Source: Branchiostoma floridae (Eukaryota; Chordata; Leptocardii; Amphioxiformes; Branchiostomatidae). From it: a DNA stretch of 64,000 bases. Shown here piece by piece: positions 36,901 to 49,231 of this stretch (within the stretch, counting starts at the first letter, position 1; every line of letters begins with the position of its first letter). The notes under the pieces were generated by a model. That model worked only from the letters and a program-made list of their open reading frames with translations. It had not been told where the DNA came from and did no database searches. The position numbers and the translations under genes are program-made. Where the stretch lies: NCBI RefSeq assembly GCF_000003815.2, contig NC_049993.1, positions 15,312,635 to 15,376,634 on the forward strand, in the 5' to 3' direction.

Positions 36901-39900
36901 TGAACGGTGATGGTGCATGGCAGCCGTCAGAACAAGGTACAAATGAGTTCCTGGCGGTGAATCTACAGTACAAACGTTACATCTTTGGCATCCAGACCCA
37001 GGGACAGGGAGATGGCTACGTGGAGACCTACAGGATCATATACCAGGTGGACAACACAACGGGTCTAGTTGGGTACTCGGAAGATGGTGGGAGCGCCAAG
37101 GTAGGGGCATACATATGCAGATATAAGGTTATAGATATATGGTTATATGTACATGTATGTATGTAAGGTTATAGTCTTATAGAACATCTTTGCCCACAAC
37201 TTGAAAAGAACACTATAAAAAGATTCTATAAAATAGAACTTAACAAAATATACCTTCTTGAGTTTCTGCTGTACAGATATCTTGAGTGAGACTATAGGTA
37301 AAATGTACAGAGTGAAAACTATAATTGGTTATCATAACAAACCACAACTACACTAGAAAACATCTGAACGCAGCTCAATTGCTAGTCGTGATTTCTGTAA
37401 TGACATAATTTTAGCCGAGTCGATAGGTGTGAGCTCGTTTGTAATGTGGACTAGGCATTTTGGTAACTCTGGGATGTATGGTTTGTTATCACAGAGACTA
37501 TAAGTTATCTTGGATGATTTTTATTTAGTATGAAATAACTAAAAAATCCAATGGTCTAATGTGCTGCAACATTCCTGTCCTTAGATCTTTAGCGGCAACA
37601 GCGACAACGAAACTATCGTCCAACATAACTTCACCTCGTACATCTACGCCCGGTATATCCTCGTAAACCCGCAAACTTTCTCCGGCGCCCCACGACTGAG
37701 GATAGAGTTACTTGGAGTGGATGGTAAGTAGTAAACACGACATTCGCGATAGTGAAGGTACTACTAAGAGAAAATTGATTTTAGAAAAAAATTACTTTGC
37801 TGAAGATTTAGGACACAGGTGGTCTGAGGATGACACGCTAAATTGTTCTTAGTCAAGAAATTCTAGGTTCACTTTGTATGCCGCTTTGTCTGCTTGGCAC
37901 TAAGCATTTGGAAAAAATTATGAAGGTTAAACACACATCACTGCCAGCAGACCAGCCCCCTGCTGTAGTGAATTGCACAAATGTGTGGCCCAAGGGCTAC
38001 AGAAATGGAGATGGGTGCAGCCCCTACGCATCTGAAAGATGTAAGGGCAACTTTAACTTAACTATTTTTGCATCAAAATAGACTTCAACGAGCCTGCAGA
38101 GGTGATTATGTTGCTTATGGTGCCGACTGCAGTTAATAAACTCTTGTAGGAAGGATCATATGTTGTTTTCAAAGGATCATATTTCAGATGGATAAATTAT
38201 GCATCTGACATAAGATTTATTTACAATCTTCTAGAACTACCAACAACAATCTCCCCGGTAACGACTCCTCTCGTCACCACTCTTTCAACACCCTCTTCAA
38301 CACAACCACAAAGTACCACAGCGAAGTCATCTGGCGTGTACCAACCAATAGGTGTAGAAGACAACAGCATTATCAGAAATGGTCAAATGACATCCTCATC
38401 TGAAGTAACCGGATCCGAGGCGTACAGGGGCCGCTTGAACGGTGATGGTGCATGGCAGCCGTCAGAACAAGGTACAAATGAGTTCCTGGCGGTGAATCTA
38501 CAGTACAAACGTTACATCTTTGGCATCCAGACCCAGGGACAGGGAAGTGGCTACGTGGAGACCTACAGGATCATATACCAGGTGGACAACACAACGGGTC
38601 TAGTTGGGTACTCGGAAGATGGTGGGAGCGCCAAGGTAGGGGCATACATATGCAGATATAAGGTTATAGATATATGGTTATATGTACATGTATGTATGTA
38701 AGGTTATAGTCTTATAGAACATCTTTGCCCACAACTTGAAAAGAACACTATAAAAAGATTCTATAAAATAGAACTTAACAAAATATACCTTCTTGAGTTT
38801 CTGCTGTACAGATATCTTGAGTGAGACTATAGGTAAAATGTACAGAGTGAAAACTATAATTGGTTATCATAACAAACCACAACTACACTAGAAAACATCT
38901 GCACGCAGCTCAATTGCTAGTCGTGATTTCTGTAATGACATAATTTTAGCCAAGTCGCTAGGTGTGAGCTCGTTTGTAATGTTGACTAGGCATTTTGGTA
39001 GCTTTGGGACGTATGGTTTGTTATCACAGAGAAAATAAGCTATATTGGATGATTTTTATTTAGTATAAAATAACTAAAAAATCCAATGGTCTAATGTGCT
39101 ACAACATTCCTGTCCTCAGATCTTTAGCGGCAACAGCGACAACGAAACTATCGTCCAACAAAACTTCACCTCGTACATCTACGCCCGGTATATCCTCGTC
39201 AACCCGCAAACTTTCTACGGCGCTCCACGACTAAGGATAGAGTTACTTGGAGTGGATGGTAAGTAGTAAACACGACATTCACGACAGTGACGATACCAAA
39301 ACGAAATTTATATTAGAAAATAGTGGTACTTTGCGGGAAAATTTTGATACAGGTGGCCTGAGGATGATCTGCTACATAGTTGTTAGTCAAGAAACCATAC
39401 GTTCACTTTGCGTTAAAAACTGCACATGCTACTTTCTCTGGGTTAAACACCGGACCAGCCAGCTGCTGTTGGGAATTGCGCAAATGTGTAGCCCAAAAGC
39501 TACAGGAATGGAGATGAGAGAAGCCCCTACACATCTGCACAGATGTACCGGCAACTTTAACTTAACTAGCTTTGCATCGACATGGTCTTTTTACCGAGCC
39601 TGCAGAGGTGATAATGCTGCTTTGTTGCCGACTGCTATTATCGTACTCTTGTAGGAAGGATTAGATTTTTTTTTCTTTTGAAGATCATACTTCAGATTAA
39701 TAAATTATGCACCTAACAAAGAATCCATTTACTCTTTTCCAGAGCTACCAACAACAATCTCCCCGTTAAGAACTACACTAGTCACAACTCTTTCAACGTC
39801 GTCATCAACACAACAACAACGTACCACGGAGGCTGAGACGTCATCTGACGTGTACCAACCCATCGGGGTACAGGACGATACAATCATCCCAGATGATCTG

Positions 39901-42900
39901 ATGACAGCTTCATCCCAAGTAACCGGATCCGAGGCGTACAGGGGCCGCTTGAACGGTGATGGTGCATGGCAGCCGTCAGGACAAGGTACAAATGAGTTCC
40001 TGGCTGTAAGTTTAATGTACAATCACTACATCTTTGGCATCCAGACCCAGGGACAGGGAGATGGCTACGTGGAGACCTACAGGATCATATACCAGGTGGA
40101 CAACGGAACAGATCTAGTTCTGTACTCGGAAGATGGTGGTGATGCCAAGGTAAATCTTAAATTCAGAATTGAAAATTGTTTTAATGTCCTTGCATGTGTT
40201 TTCGATGAATTTGAAATACCTTATAGTCACATAGCCTTATGGTCACCTATAGCTTATTGTGCATTGTTGACAAACTTTTATAATAAATTACACTTATGCA
40301 GGACTTCCTAGATAACCATTTCAAACTAGCATGTAACCTCTACTTATAGAAATGAATTTAGCTTATAATCAATACAAGTTTGTTTTCCTTTCAGATTTTC
40401 ACAGGCAACAGCGACAACAAAAATATTGTTCAACAAAACTTCACTAGCTACATCTATGCCAGGCATATTCTAGTGAACCCACAAACTTTTTCTGGAGCCC
40501 CAAGGTTACGGATAGAACTACTTGGAGTTGATGGTGAGTAGCGAAATAACGTTTGACTTATGCATAAAATCATTAAGATATAAATATGTCTTTACATAAT
40601 TTACTCGTAAATTTGCTTGAATTAAGTTAGGAATATGTATTTCTAAAAGTGTTATTAGAATTGTCAACCAAAAAAATTACTATCCCAAGAGTGAGCTACA
40701 TGTGCTACTTGAATTACCAATGCATTTCCATACAGAGTTACCTACAACAAGCACTCCTCCCATGTCCTGGACAAGTACACAGAGCGCCTCAACCTCAGCA
40801 GTTAGTCTGGCGTCACAGACCAAAACTGGAGGGCAAAATTCAAGCACCAGTACAACAGTACCAGGTAAAAATGTGTTTAAAATGTGACAGTGATAATTAT
40901 TTTTAAAGATAAGAAATGCTAACCGTATACCAAACGTGTTATATGATTTTCTATTTGACAGTACGGTATCACGAAGCTTAAACGTACCCCCCCCCCATGT
41001 ACAGCTACACAAACTGCAGCAAAAACAGCATCAACTCAGACGTCACAGGCTAGAGGTCTACATTCAAGCAGCAGTGCAACAGCAAATGGTAATTACACAA
41101 TATTGTTATCTAAAAAGGAACTTCTAATTTGTTCGGAAAAATTACTAACAGTACACTAATTGTTTTCTCGTTGAACAACATATTCATAGACTATTCTACT
41201 TTTTTATATAACCAAGAAGCTAAAAATGTACAATTCCCCTTAGAGCTAGCTACAACAAGCTCTGTGACAACAGATTTGTCCTGGACAACTTCACAAAATG
41301 CAACAATATCAGCATCGAGTCAGACGTCACAGACTGGGACTGATGATCAACATCCAAGGAGCAGTACAACATCACAAGGTAATTACATAAATATTGCTCT
41401 TTGGGTCTTGAAAAAAAATCTGCAGTTCTTATTTGTCAAAAAATAAATGTTTCCTTGCGGAAGAAACAATTTATGTGATTTGTTTTTACTTGACAATATG
41501 ATATCGAGAAGCTAAAACTTACTTAACAAGCTTTTGAAAAATAAAAATCTTCCTTTGGTTCGTCAAAAACTGAAAATGCTGGAACCAAATTCGCTGTCGA
41601 AGTTTCATTGTCATTTTAGTTTGTTAAACACGTATATTTCAGACAGATTCGACAAGTAATATACGTCCCGGTCCTGAACGTACGTTTTTCAGAGCTTTGC
41701 TCTAGGCTGCAAACATGGATGTACTCCGAATGTCTTTGTATTAGCAGTACGTAGTCTACTGACGCAACTACAGCAGAGGTTCATAGTCATTGGTATTTCA
41801 AGGGCACACTTTTCACGTCTTTTTTGCTCTCTGCAGGCAAATCGTCAAACGTAATAAATGTAGGAGCTGCAGCTGGGAGCGGATGTGTCGTGTTCCTTAT
41901 ATTGATATTGGTCGCGGTAATTCTATTTATGCGCAGGTAAGGATTCATCTTTTCGAAGCACATGCTATTTCTGCTGAACTTTAAATGTTCTCTATGATAC
42001 ATTTGCTATTATAATACATGTTTTGATGAGGTTTTGACGATTGACTGACTAAGGAGCTCTAAAGCTGAGTGTTAAAAGTCCTCTATCTTATTTGACAGAC
42101 GAAGAAAGAAACGAGATCAAGCATCCTCAGTTGAAGAGACACCATCTAACTCGACCGGATATGTCAATGCGTCATTTGTAGCGATAGCAGGTAATTCAGA
42201 AGTAAACTTCTGCATATACCAGCTGAATATTGCTATTGTGCTATCTCTCATGTTATTAGTGATACGTTTACGTTGGCGGGATATTATTATAGTATAAATA
42301 GCAAGCGAATTACATAAAATGCTTTTGATTTAGATTTACATTTATTTACATAGTAAAACCACGAAGCTTAAATGTTATCGGGTACCAACACATTCCTGCA
42401 ATTGCACTTCTCATAGAATACACAGTGTGTGTTTTTTTTCCAGAACAAACAAGGCACAGAGTGCAAGATGACGCTAATCCAGTACACGTTGCGGCCAGAG
42501 CTACGAATCGAATGGCAAATCATTTCATGAGATCACTCAATGAGAATGACAATGAGGTTTGTGCTCTGCTAACGGTAGACTATGTCAAGAATTTAAAAAC
42601 CTTGAAGTAACTTTTTTTTTTCAAGTCACTTTTCTGACATTTAATTTTTTTTTTTGCATGGGCTGGGAAATGGTTGAAATAAGTTGTGTTTGTTGCAAAC
42701 GATGCTTTTCAAGTTAAATTGTGTTCTACCTACTTATACCACAGCTTTTACAACACATTCCCCTGAGGATCATGGCAGTGAATAACAGGGAGCTGACCTG
42801 GAATGACATATCTCTTACCTCAAAGCTGCTTGGAGAAGGACACTTTGGAGAAGTACGGAAAGGAACAATCATCGTAAATGGGGAAAGGATTCCATCTGCC

Positions 42901-45900
42901 ATCAAAATACTGAAAAGTATGCAAAACAATTCTCAAATGACGACTGTATAAGCCGTGGAATTACGCTTGATTAATCACAGTAGGTAATATAAGAGACAAA
43001 ATCATCAACCTCACAGACATACGTGAGCGATTACAATATTAATCGTGTCGTTGATCATTTCCAAACCTCCCTTTAGGTGGTGCTGATGATGCTAGCAGGC
43101 AGGACTTTCAACAAGAGGTGGACATCATGCGTCATGTTGGGTATCATCCTAACATCGTCAACCTGCTGGGAGTCTGTATCTATCAGGGTGAGTCTAGATC
43201 ATTACCAACAATTCTTTATCTTTAGCTTTATCAAGAAAGTAGGGCCACGGTTTTAGACGTATGTGTGAATAATTCTAGAAACCGTCTTTTAACCATTTAG
43301 TAACTAGTTCCATATTTCTATGGCTATCAGTCTATCTTGTTCACGGAGTTAAAAAATTCTCGCGAGAGTAGCTAGAACAAGGTCAAGACTCGCATGGATC
43401 TTCTGCCCTCCCCCCCATCCGCCCCCTCTCTCTGCCTCATTGCAGAGTAGGGGTAAATGGGACTTGGAAATGTATCCTCATGGTGGGTGGATTAATTTGT
43501 AGGAAGGGATGCAGGCTACGAATTCCACCTTTAAGATAAATTCATAACCACATTAAGTACAAACCAATGAGTGATATTACTCAAACATCTTGGATTCAGG
43601 TCAACAGTACATGGCCCTTGAAATGGCAGGAAATGGCGATCTACTGAAGTTTTTAAGGAAGTCTCGAGTGCTGGAAGCGGCAAGTTTAACTTACGTCAAC
43701 CGGCCGAACTTCGGCGGCGGCCGCACGATGTCCACCCTTTCGCCTGTCCAGCTATTGCGTATTGCCTGTGACGTAGCAACTGGAATGGACCACCTGTCGT
43801 CTAAGCAGGTAATTCTGTCAGTTTGTGATATATCTGTTTTAAAGTTTGAATAAGAAAATAAAATCACAATTCATGGCAGGGCTTGGGAACAATTATTGCA
43901 TTATTTTGGGTTGCCCAAGAGGTCGAGAAGAGATTCTTGTAGACTTGTGAAATATTGAAAAAATGACATTACCATATATTTCCATACTTCCTTTGTTTTA
44001 ATTAAGGATTGGCAGACCGCACAAAAGCGATTTGATTTAAAAGTAGTGCACTTTATTTTATCTAACAAATGACATGCACCAAAATGCAGTTACTGACAAG
44101 CAACTGTAAACGTCTGACCGTCCGAAATAATATGAATTTGCTTGATCTTGATCAACATCTTTGTTGGCGTATCTTATTACCTGGATGTCTAATATTCATC
44201 GACGTAACAAATAAAATGTTCACAAAACAATTGAAAAAATATTGTTTTTATTCGTCAGGTGATCCACCGTGACCTGGCAGCCAGGAATGTTCTCCTCACA
44301 GACAGCCTGATCGCTAAAGTAGCCGACTTTGGACTGTCACGTGGGGAGGGCATCTATGAACAGACTTCAAAGGTAACGTTATTCCCAGTAACGGTAGCCA
44401 TGTTAAATTTCCGGGGTCATCCGGGTTAATTGACTATGCAAAAGTATGTATTCTCTCTGAAAACCTGTATCGCAATGTAGATATACCATTTTCGGGTTTT
44501 AATTGCACCACTCAAAGGTGCAACGCTGCAGTCAATCAAACTTGAACTGTAAATGTCAACAAAAAATATGGACCTACTCAACTTATTTCCAACACTTGAC
44601 ATCACAGAAGCAGAGCATTGCTTATTCCCTTTCTAAGGTTGTATTTTCACGGTTACGGTTAATGTTAGTAATTACAGTTTGACTTTGATTCAGAAAAAGT
44701 TGAATGAACGATGTACTTGGAGTAACTTTCAGTCTTCCACATTACAGAAAGCGATCCCTTTCCGATCTACTGCACTGGAGGCACTGACTAGAAGGATCTA
44801 CACAACAAAGAGTGACGTGTAAGTTTTAAACCATTCAGCGTTTTATGCAATCAAAACATGTATTCAATTCAATATTTCATTGCAATTATTAGTATTTGTA
44901 TACTTTCTAGAGTCGATAATACTCAGTTGTTACTTTTTTTCCACAGATGGTCTTTCGGAATTCTACTCTGGGAGATTGTCACCATTGGTGAGAATAAGAA
45001 CGCCATTCACTGCAACAAATTCAATTTCAACCATACATTAAGGAATGCTAATACATATTCTTATACGAAATAAGTGCTTAACGTTTTACGAATGCATAAA
45101 GTGAGCAATGATACCAACAACCCTTAAGATTGCATAGATCGCATTATACTTATGGGTTTCAACATAAGAGTTTCTCGTTTGGGTACACAGATAGCCATCG
45201 ATGAGACAGTTAAACTGATTTAACTATAACAGATTAAAAGACCTTCTTTCATCCTTATTAGGAGGAACTCCTTACTGCGGAATGAAATCCAGAACAATCC
45301 TGGGTCGGCTGCGTGAAGGCTACAGGCTACCCAAACCCAGGAACTGTGAGGCAGACATGTATGTTTGTTCTTATGTTGTCGCTTATTTTACGTACATAGA
45401 AAACTTGCTTTTCGTTCATTGTACAACTCATCTTTCTGCCACATTTCTATCTTGACAGCTTTACATATTTTGAAATATAGAATAAATGATAAAATATAGC
45501 TATATTTTTTAACTAAATCTATTATCATTGCTCTGACGAAATCTACAAAAGTATTCTTTTCATATATTTTTTTAAAAATGTCGATTACACCACGTTTTAC
45601 AACCGGTACAAATATATAAACAAATATCTTAATGTGCATATGTTTTCTAGGTACCAACTGATGCTGTTGTGCTGGAAAACACATCCGGAGGACAGGCCGT
45701 CGTTTACCGACCTGGCTGAACAGCTAGAGATCATGATTGAGGACAAACACGTAAGTATTCATTAGTAAGACATTAACGCTAGTTCACCTTTATCCGTATG
45801 GTAACCGATATGCGTTGCTTTTTAAAAAGAGGATGTTTAGGCACATCAAGTCGACATTTGGTAGTTTTAAATTGCAATATCCTAAAAATGTTGCAACTTG

Positions 45901-46651
45901 AAACTAACGTCCTTCGGTGTGATATCCCCAAATACCCTGTTTCAAAAAGTAACGGATATAGGTTACCCTACGGATAAAGGTGAAGTAGCGTTACATAAGG
46001 TTGGTAAAATACTTGGTCACTGAGTTCTTTATTAAGAGTTCTATAACTGGGCGATGCAGTCACAGTCCAGTGCACTGTAAACCAGTCAGTATAACCCTGA
46101 AGAAGATGAAAGATGGTCATCGGAACGTTGGCTCGTAATATATTTCATGGTTCCCTATAAAGAACTTTGTGACCAGGTTAGTATATAGGTTGATGTTTGA
46201 TGTTTGATCTGGTGAATCAGGTATCTTCAATGCCTTTTTTAATAAAGGTCCCAGAATCAAAACCTTCTTTTATTCGTATTCGGCCAGAGACTATGTGGTT
46301 GAAACCCTCTCTCCCTTAAAGTAGTTTGTCAGTGCTATTATAACATCATCCTTATCACAGTCATAAAAAATGTCTAAACGATATAAAGCTCTTACATCTA
46401 GCTTATGTCATGAAATGTGCTAAAATTGATTGAGATTGAAATTGGAACTTATTTAAAATGGACGAGATTTGGAATACCTTTCGGTTAGTAAGGGAGTTTC
46501 CTAACCTTGTACACCTTTGGCAAAAAACTACACAACATATTGAAGACTTTAATACTTATTTTACACCTTCTTCCAGAGCTACATGAATGTTGACAAAGAT
46601 GATGATTTCGAGTATGAGATGGTCGACTCCAGTGATAGTGACGTGGCCTGA
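30937..46651 (+). CDS. Receptor tyrosine kinase with six discoidin-like domains
   Basis: Twenty-eight exons, every junction in frame, 4884 coding bases, 1627 residues. Exons: 30937-30997, 32585-32910, 33342-33480, 33791-34194, 34671-34809, 35313-35713, 36228-36366, 36694-37100, 37585-37723, 38235-38635, 39120-39258, 39743-40149, 40395-40533, 40736-40864, 41005-41088, 41244-41378, 41837-41936, 42099-42190, 42444-42556, 42745-42916, 43077-43187, 43600-43808, 44259-44372, 44748-44818, 44947-44987, 45262-45358, 45651-45750, 46577-46651. Order: signal peptide (about 1-24), six F5/8 type C-like domains, mucin-like stalk, membrane span (about 1206-1228), basic stop-transfer RRRKKR, kinase (about 1316-1600), acidic tail. 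Kinase residues present: GEGHFG (1328-1333), Lys1352, HRDLAARN (from 1465), DFG (1485-1487). It would transmit an extracellular binding event by tyrosine phosphorylation at the plasma membrane. Known discoidin receptors (DDR1/2) have a single such domain plus one discoidin-like domain, so this is a different architecture. The ligand is unknown. Confidence 0.9.
32585..40533 (+). repeat. Six tandem two-exon discoidin modules
   Basis: The modules are exon pairs 32585/33342, 33791/34671, 35313/36228, 36694/37585, 38235/39120 and 39743/40395 (first bases). In every module the first exon starts in phase 1 (after the signal exon or the previous module), ends in phase 0 after a lysine codon, and is followed by a 139-base exon ending in phase 1. 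Modules start 1.2-1.5 kb apart. Recurrent landmarks are [48 protein letters not shown] and [15 protein letters not shown]. This matches the F5/8 C pattern of an RLN...W, a TQG strand, an ARYI strand and a final RIELLG. The usual pair of terminal cysteines is absent in all six. The first exon of modules 2-6 begins with a Thr/Ser/Pro-rich linker of about 25-35 residues. Sequons NET, NFT and, in some copies, NGS suggest heavy glycosylation. Confidence 0.88.
40736..41378 (+). other. Mucin-like stalk exons
   Basis: Three exons (40736-40864, 41005-41088, 41244-41378), each entered and left in phase 1, encode about 116 residues rich in Ser, Thr and Gln. They share the pattern A/E-L/T-x-T-T-S...W-T-S/T...S-Q-T-S-Q. 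They look like duplicates of one small cassette forming an O-glycosylated stalk between the discoidin domains and the membrane. Confidence 0.75.
42745..45750 (+). other. Tyrosine kinase domain of the receptor
   Basis: Exons 20-27. The nucleotide-binding loop GEGHFGEV, the lysine in SAIK, the helix-C glutamate in QEVDIM, the catalytic loop [11 protein letters not shown], and [12 protein letters not shown] with GGTPY are all in place. HRDLAARN is the tyrosine-kinase form of the loop. A long insert with [10 protein letters not shown] lies in the kinase-insert position of split-type receptor kinases. The end of the activation segment reads [11 protein letters not shown] where most tyrosine kinases have P-V-K-W-M-A-P-E. 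The ALE form also occurs in Met and RYK, but loss of the tryptophan is unusual. One activation-loop tyrosine, Tyr1495, is visible. Confidence 0.88.
45774..45993. mobile_element. Short non-autonomous DNA transposon (family A, copy 3)
   Basis: Best-preserved copy. The left end is taacgctagttcacctttat and the right end ataaaggtgaagtagcgtta, near-perfect inverted repeats. A direct repeat, cat, lies at 45771-45773 and 45994-45996, possibly a 3-base target duplication. It sits in the last intron of the receptor kinase gene. Confidence 0.85.
46006..46190. mobile_element. Small element with inverted ends and hammerhead-like core
   Basis: cttggtcactgagttcttta near 46010 and taaagaactttgtgaccagg near 46165 form imperfect inverted repeats. 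Between them, ctgaaga at 46097-46103 followed by a gatg...catc stem and ggaacgtt resembles a decayed hammerhead ribozyme core (consensus CUGANGA, stem, GAAAC, GUH). Probably a remnant of a retroelement. Confidence 0.35.
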
Positions 46652-46844
46652 ATGGTGATTATGTATGTATAGGGGAACAGGTGCTGATCGAAAATGCTTA
46701 GTAATACATAAAATCGAAGTAAATCTTATTTTCGGAATTGCACTGTTTTGTATTAGTATAAGCTGGATACTTTTTCATTCTCATAGACGTCATATTCACG
46801 TAATTGTAAGCAGAGAGTGTCTAAATCATAAGCATTGTAGTGTT

Positions 46845-46850
46845 AATAAA
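46845..46850 (+). terminator. Poly-A signal AATAAA of the receptor kinase gene
   Basis: AATAAA about 195 bases after the stop codon. It is the first such hexamer downstream. Confidence 0.6.
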
Positions 46851-46859
46851 ACAACCTTG

Positions 46860-48084
46860 GTTTCCTTTTCGTCCAATTGCTTGTAGTTCTGAATGAAATT
46901 TTTGGATGAATATATCTTTCAACCTTTGCTTTAGTTGATTTAGATGAGTGGGTATGTTAGAGTGACCGTTTATATACAGGTAAGCAAAGCTGGACTTCTC
47001 TAAGCTTTTCCTTCCATCAGATAACCAGCAGGATGTTTTACGGCGATCTAGTTCCTGCTGTGCCATATAAGCTTCATATTGAAGACTATCTGTGTGTACT
47101 TCGTTGGCTTATCTAAAATACTAATTATACATAGTATTAACAACAAATGAAGCTTTTGGTGTCTGTGCATATGTATTTTATATTTTTATATCGAATTGCC
47201 AAAAAGTTATTAACTTGGATCTATTTATACTCCATGGAATAAGGATAAGGCACTTTTTAAAAATCTCATGGATTAGGTTTACCGATCAGTAGGTGTTATA
47301 TTTCATATTAATCAATACAGGGGAATGAATAATTAAACCTTCTAGTGAACATATCGTTTAGACCTTTGAAGAGGCAATACTGTCAATTCGTATGTCATCC
47401 ATTGCCTCAGGAATTAGCTTCTATCAGAATAGAACGTTGATTTCGAAGGGAATTAATTGCAGCTGAAGAATCTGAGTAACAGCAGAGATAAAGAGGCTTT
47501 CATTCACAAACCTTGTTTAGTCCACACTGACGTTTTGGTGACCGTCTGCCATCTTTCTAAGGCCAAATCTGAATGGTTCAAATTGTACTACAGTACTGGA
47601 TGTCGCTGTAAGTCAACCCAAGAGAATATATTTCATAGGCGAATATAGCGTTCAGCTTTTGCCAGTTTTTTGCACCATTTTTAGCTCATGCATCTGTTTC
47701 ATTGTAGATAATTCTAATGTACCATTAAACGGATGTTAACTTATCATTTAAGCAAAATGTGCATATTCGTAATAGAAAAAAAAACAAGTATACTTGTAAA
47801 AGTTGTCAATCATTTTAATAAGCATTCAAAAACAGCGTGTTTGGAATTGTGTTGTCAAATAATGACATAAAAGACATAAACCAGGCATATTTCATATACA
47901 AGGTGTTACATTAAGTTCTTATTTCACATGTTACTTATAATTACTTGGTAGGTCTAAAATTCATCTTTTGGACGCCAGTACCTTTGGATTATTCCATTTT
48001 ATCCGATAGGGGTGCCTAGAAAATGAATCTCCTCTCCGTCATACAGATGAAATGTGCTTGCCAAATGGCCAAAGTGCATCAAAG
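46860..48084. other. Intergenic sequence, no gene supported
   Basis: No gene or clear transposon was recognised. Confidence 0.5.
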
Positions 48085-48520
48085 GATTGTACTCTATTAA
48101 AGATTACTGTAACTCGTATTCATTAAAGATAACTGTAACCATGGTGGTATTCATTGAAAGATTACGATAACAATGATTGCATTCAATCAAAGAAAACTGC
48201 TGTAACCATAATGGTATTTGATTGAAGATTACTGAAACCTTGCCGTCATTCGTTACAAAATTACTATTACAATGATGGTATATTTAAAAAGATAACCGTA
48301 ACCATGATTGCGTTATTCAAAGATTACCGTAACTATATTGGTATTCCATTAACGATTATTGTAACAATAATAGCTTTTATTCCTGGGGGACTGTCCCGGT
48401 GATGGCACAATTCCTTCAAAGATTACTGAAAGAATGACGGCATTCTTTTTCAAGATTATTGTAATCATATATGTATACTGGCATTCATTTAAAGATTACT
48501 GTATACATGAATGCGTTTTC
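48085..48520. repeat. Degenerate tandem repeat, about 35-45 bp units
   Basis: Around ten units follow the scheme attcattAAAGATTACTGTAACcatgatggt with heavy divergence and one interruption near 48385-48405. No coding potential. Confidence 0.75.
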
Positions 48521-48742
48521 AACGTACCCCAACTATTGATTCATAAAATAAACATATCTATGATGTTAATATGGTTAAGGGCAGCTTTACTTATTGACCT
48601 GAAGGCACATGCAGACATAGAATTACAAAATGTAGGTGCAGTGAAGTTTTAGTTTGAACTTACTGCTGGCTGGTTATTTTTCAAACCACAGTTGAAGGGC
48701 TTGTTTGGATTCAGAGCCCTGCTTCACTTATGCCCAGACTGT

Positions 48743-49231
48743 CATTAAGGTCTCATTGATGTATTACTCCGCGAGTGGGTACCCTAAAAGAGATCCGAGC
48801 CAAAAATGAAGGCTGCACGGACGTATATTTTTAGCGGTGAGAAATTCCCTTTTAGCCAGCGGAACTGATCTCAAAAGTTAGATTGGTGAAAGCTTATTTG
48901 TAACTGAAGAAATTAGCAGGTAAAGTTTTGCAGCCGCGCGCTAGGTCGGAGGTACACAGTCGTGGGTTCTGAGTGGTGCGGTTGTACACTAGCAGCGAAA
49001 AAGTGCCTTTTGTGGGGATTGACTAATCGAAGTTTGTAATTGCTATAAAAAAAGTTCCTACGTATAGTTTACGATGCCAATTTTTCCCCACGATATAGGG
49101 TAAATGTGCTCGACATAGAATGAAAAATCTGCTGAAATTTCACGTAGCTTCATTATAAACGCACCCATTTAAACCACGAATTATAACATAGAAGTCTATG
49201 GGAAGAAGAAACTCATCAATGAGACCTTAAT
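48743..49231. mobile_element. MITE with attaaggtctcattgatg ends
   Basis: The left end attaaggtctcattgatg at 48743 is matched by its exact complement catcaatgagaccttaat ending at 49231. The 489-base interior has no open frame of note. A target-site duplication is not evident. Confidence 0.75.
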
